This document shows positions 63,342 through 64,000 of a stretch of 64,000 bases of DNA, piece by piece. The translations under genes and the position numbers were made by a program. Within the stretch, counting starts at the first letter, position 1; each line of letters opens with the position of its first letter. The notes beneath the pieces are model-generated. The model saw only the letters and a list, made by a program, of their open reading frames with translations, made no database searches and was not told the DNA's origin. The stretch comes from Ophthalmolycus amberensis (lineage: Eukaryota; Chordata; Actinopteri; Perciformes; Zoarcidae): the NCBI GenBank assembly GCA_024529925.1, contig JAFEUB010000069.1, positions 550,501-614,500 on the forward strand, given 5' to 3'.

Positions 63342-63716
63342 TCACGCATCAAAAGTGAATGAAATCACATCCTGACACCTGATCAGAGCCTCTTTTTGCA
63401 CCCCGATGGGAGTGTGCAGGTTCGACACCTGAAAGTTCAGCACGTCGATGTCGGACGCTCTAAACGTGGCCTCCACCTTCACCCGCTCGTACATGTGAAA
63501 CTGAATCTTCTTATTGGCCATGGCCAGCAGACACCGGAGGAAACTCTCTCTCAGCACGGATCGGGCGTGCTGCTCTCTCGGCAGCTGCTCAGCATCTGCA
63601 GAAGAGGGGATGGAGGTTCGACAGAGAGCGATGAAACGGGGGGATTTGGGGTCAAATCCACGGCTGTTGGGGTCGGGTCCTTTCGGCAGGCGGAGCACAG
63701 ACACCGGCGTCGCCAT
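63342..63716 (-). CDS. gemin7: Gemin7, SMN-complex subunit
   Basis: Encodes a complete 124-residue Gemin7 in one exon; the human protein is about 130 residues. Gemin7 is an Sm-fold protein that pairs with Gemin6 and helps the SMN complex load Sm proteins onto spliceosomal snRNAs in the cytoplasm. Recognisable blocks are VSVLRLPKGPDPNSRGF near the N-terminus, ARSVLRESFLRCLLAM (the helix before the Sm fold), VKVEATFRASDIDVLNFQVS and the end TPIGVQKEALIRCQDVISFTF, close to the human sequence as I remember it. The start is the ATG at 63716-63714. The frame extends six codons upstream to a TTG, but a splice acceptor (TTTTTAATTGGCAG, AG at 63729-63728) lies there, so that part is intronic or leader. 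A non-coding first exon is expected beyond the right edge. Confidence 0.94.
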   Translation of the reverse strand: MATPVSVLRLPKGPDPNSRGFDPKSPRFIALCRTSIPSSADAEQLPREQHARSVLRESFLRCLLAMANKKIQFHMYERVKVEATFRASDIDVLNFQVSNLHTPIGVQKEALIRCQDVISFTFDA

Positions 63717-63727
63717 CTCGAGTCTTT

Positions 63728-63740
63728 CTGCCAATTAAAA
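63728..63740 (-). other. Splice acceptor before the gemin7 coding exon
   Basis: On the minus strand TTTTTAATTGGCAG precedes AAAGACTCGAG and the ATG. It places an 11-nt leader segment on the coding exon and predicts an upstream untranslated exon, as in mammalian GEMIN7. Confidence 0.6.
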
Positions 63741-64000
63741 ATAAAACACAAATGATCAAAACTAACCAGGCATAATGGCTACTCTAAACACATTCATTTG
63801 GCGTATAGACCATTCACACAGATGACCAAGAAATATAAATTATGATTAAAGATTTAGCATTTTTGTGATTCGATTAAATCAATTACAAACGATGAATGCA
63901 CTATGATTACAATCTCAAGAGCACAAGATGCCCCCACACTGAATATGTCAAATGTCATTGTAATTAATAAATTGTCTTTTGGGGAACATCTGGAATGCCA

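Noticed and set aside
63717..63734. Six-codon N-terminal extension of gemin7
   Set aside because: It would start at TTG, and a splice acceptor interrupts it. The ATG at 63716 is the natural start.

Overview
The window looks like nuclear DNA from a ray-finned fish, most likely a percomorph teleost. It has long (CA)n microsatellites, a non-autonomous hAT element, an L2-type LINE remnant, several interspersed repeats I recognise from teleost introns and intergenic DNA, and a bmp16 gene, a BMP2/4 relative that is known from teleosts and reported lost in mammals. Most of the 64 kb is non-coding. I can support four protein-coding loci, all on the minus strand.

In transcription order (right to left) they are: gemin7 (coding exon 63342-63716), an SMN-complex subunit; bmp16 (coding exons 36066-36435 and 34119-35194), a complete TGF-beta superfamily ligand precursor of 481 residues; a divergent H2A.X-type histone (14204-14626) with its own TATA box, a predicted 5' leader intron and a polyadenylation signal; and the start-codon exon of ppp1r37 (11433-12174), with the PP1-docking motif and a long acidic N-terminus. 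The rest of ppp1r37 was not found and is inferred to lie left of the window, which would make positions 1-11432 its first coding intron.

Region by region: 1-11432 is presumed ppp1r37 intron, with a 946-bp hAT element (7227-8172; perfect 8-bp target duplication, relic BED zinc-finger ORF). A CpG-rich probable promoter lies at 12780-13260. A 5'-truncated LINE (18373-19904) ends in a 21-bp minisatellite. The bmp16 3' UTR probably runs from 34118 to about 32650 and has a cluster of AUUUA motifs. About 27 kb of non-coding DNA separates bmp16 from gemin7; it holds many CA repeats, a decayed BEL/Pao-like gag relic (about 48646-49559) and degenerate fish repeats.

The genes do not form one pathway. 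The main interest is the order: from memory, GEMIN7 and PPP1R37 are head-to-tail neighbours on human 19q13, so bmp16 and the H2A variant sit inside a conserved gene pair, which would mark where mammals lost Bmp16. The most unusual protein is the H2A variant: it keeps the acidic patch and a C-terminal SQEF but is changed in the L1 loop, has two extra cysteines, and is preceded by a predicted 8-codon upstream ORF ending two bases before its start codon.
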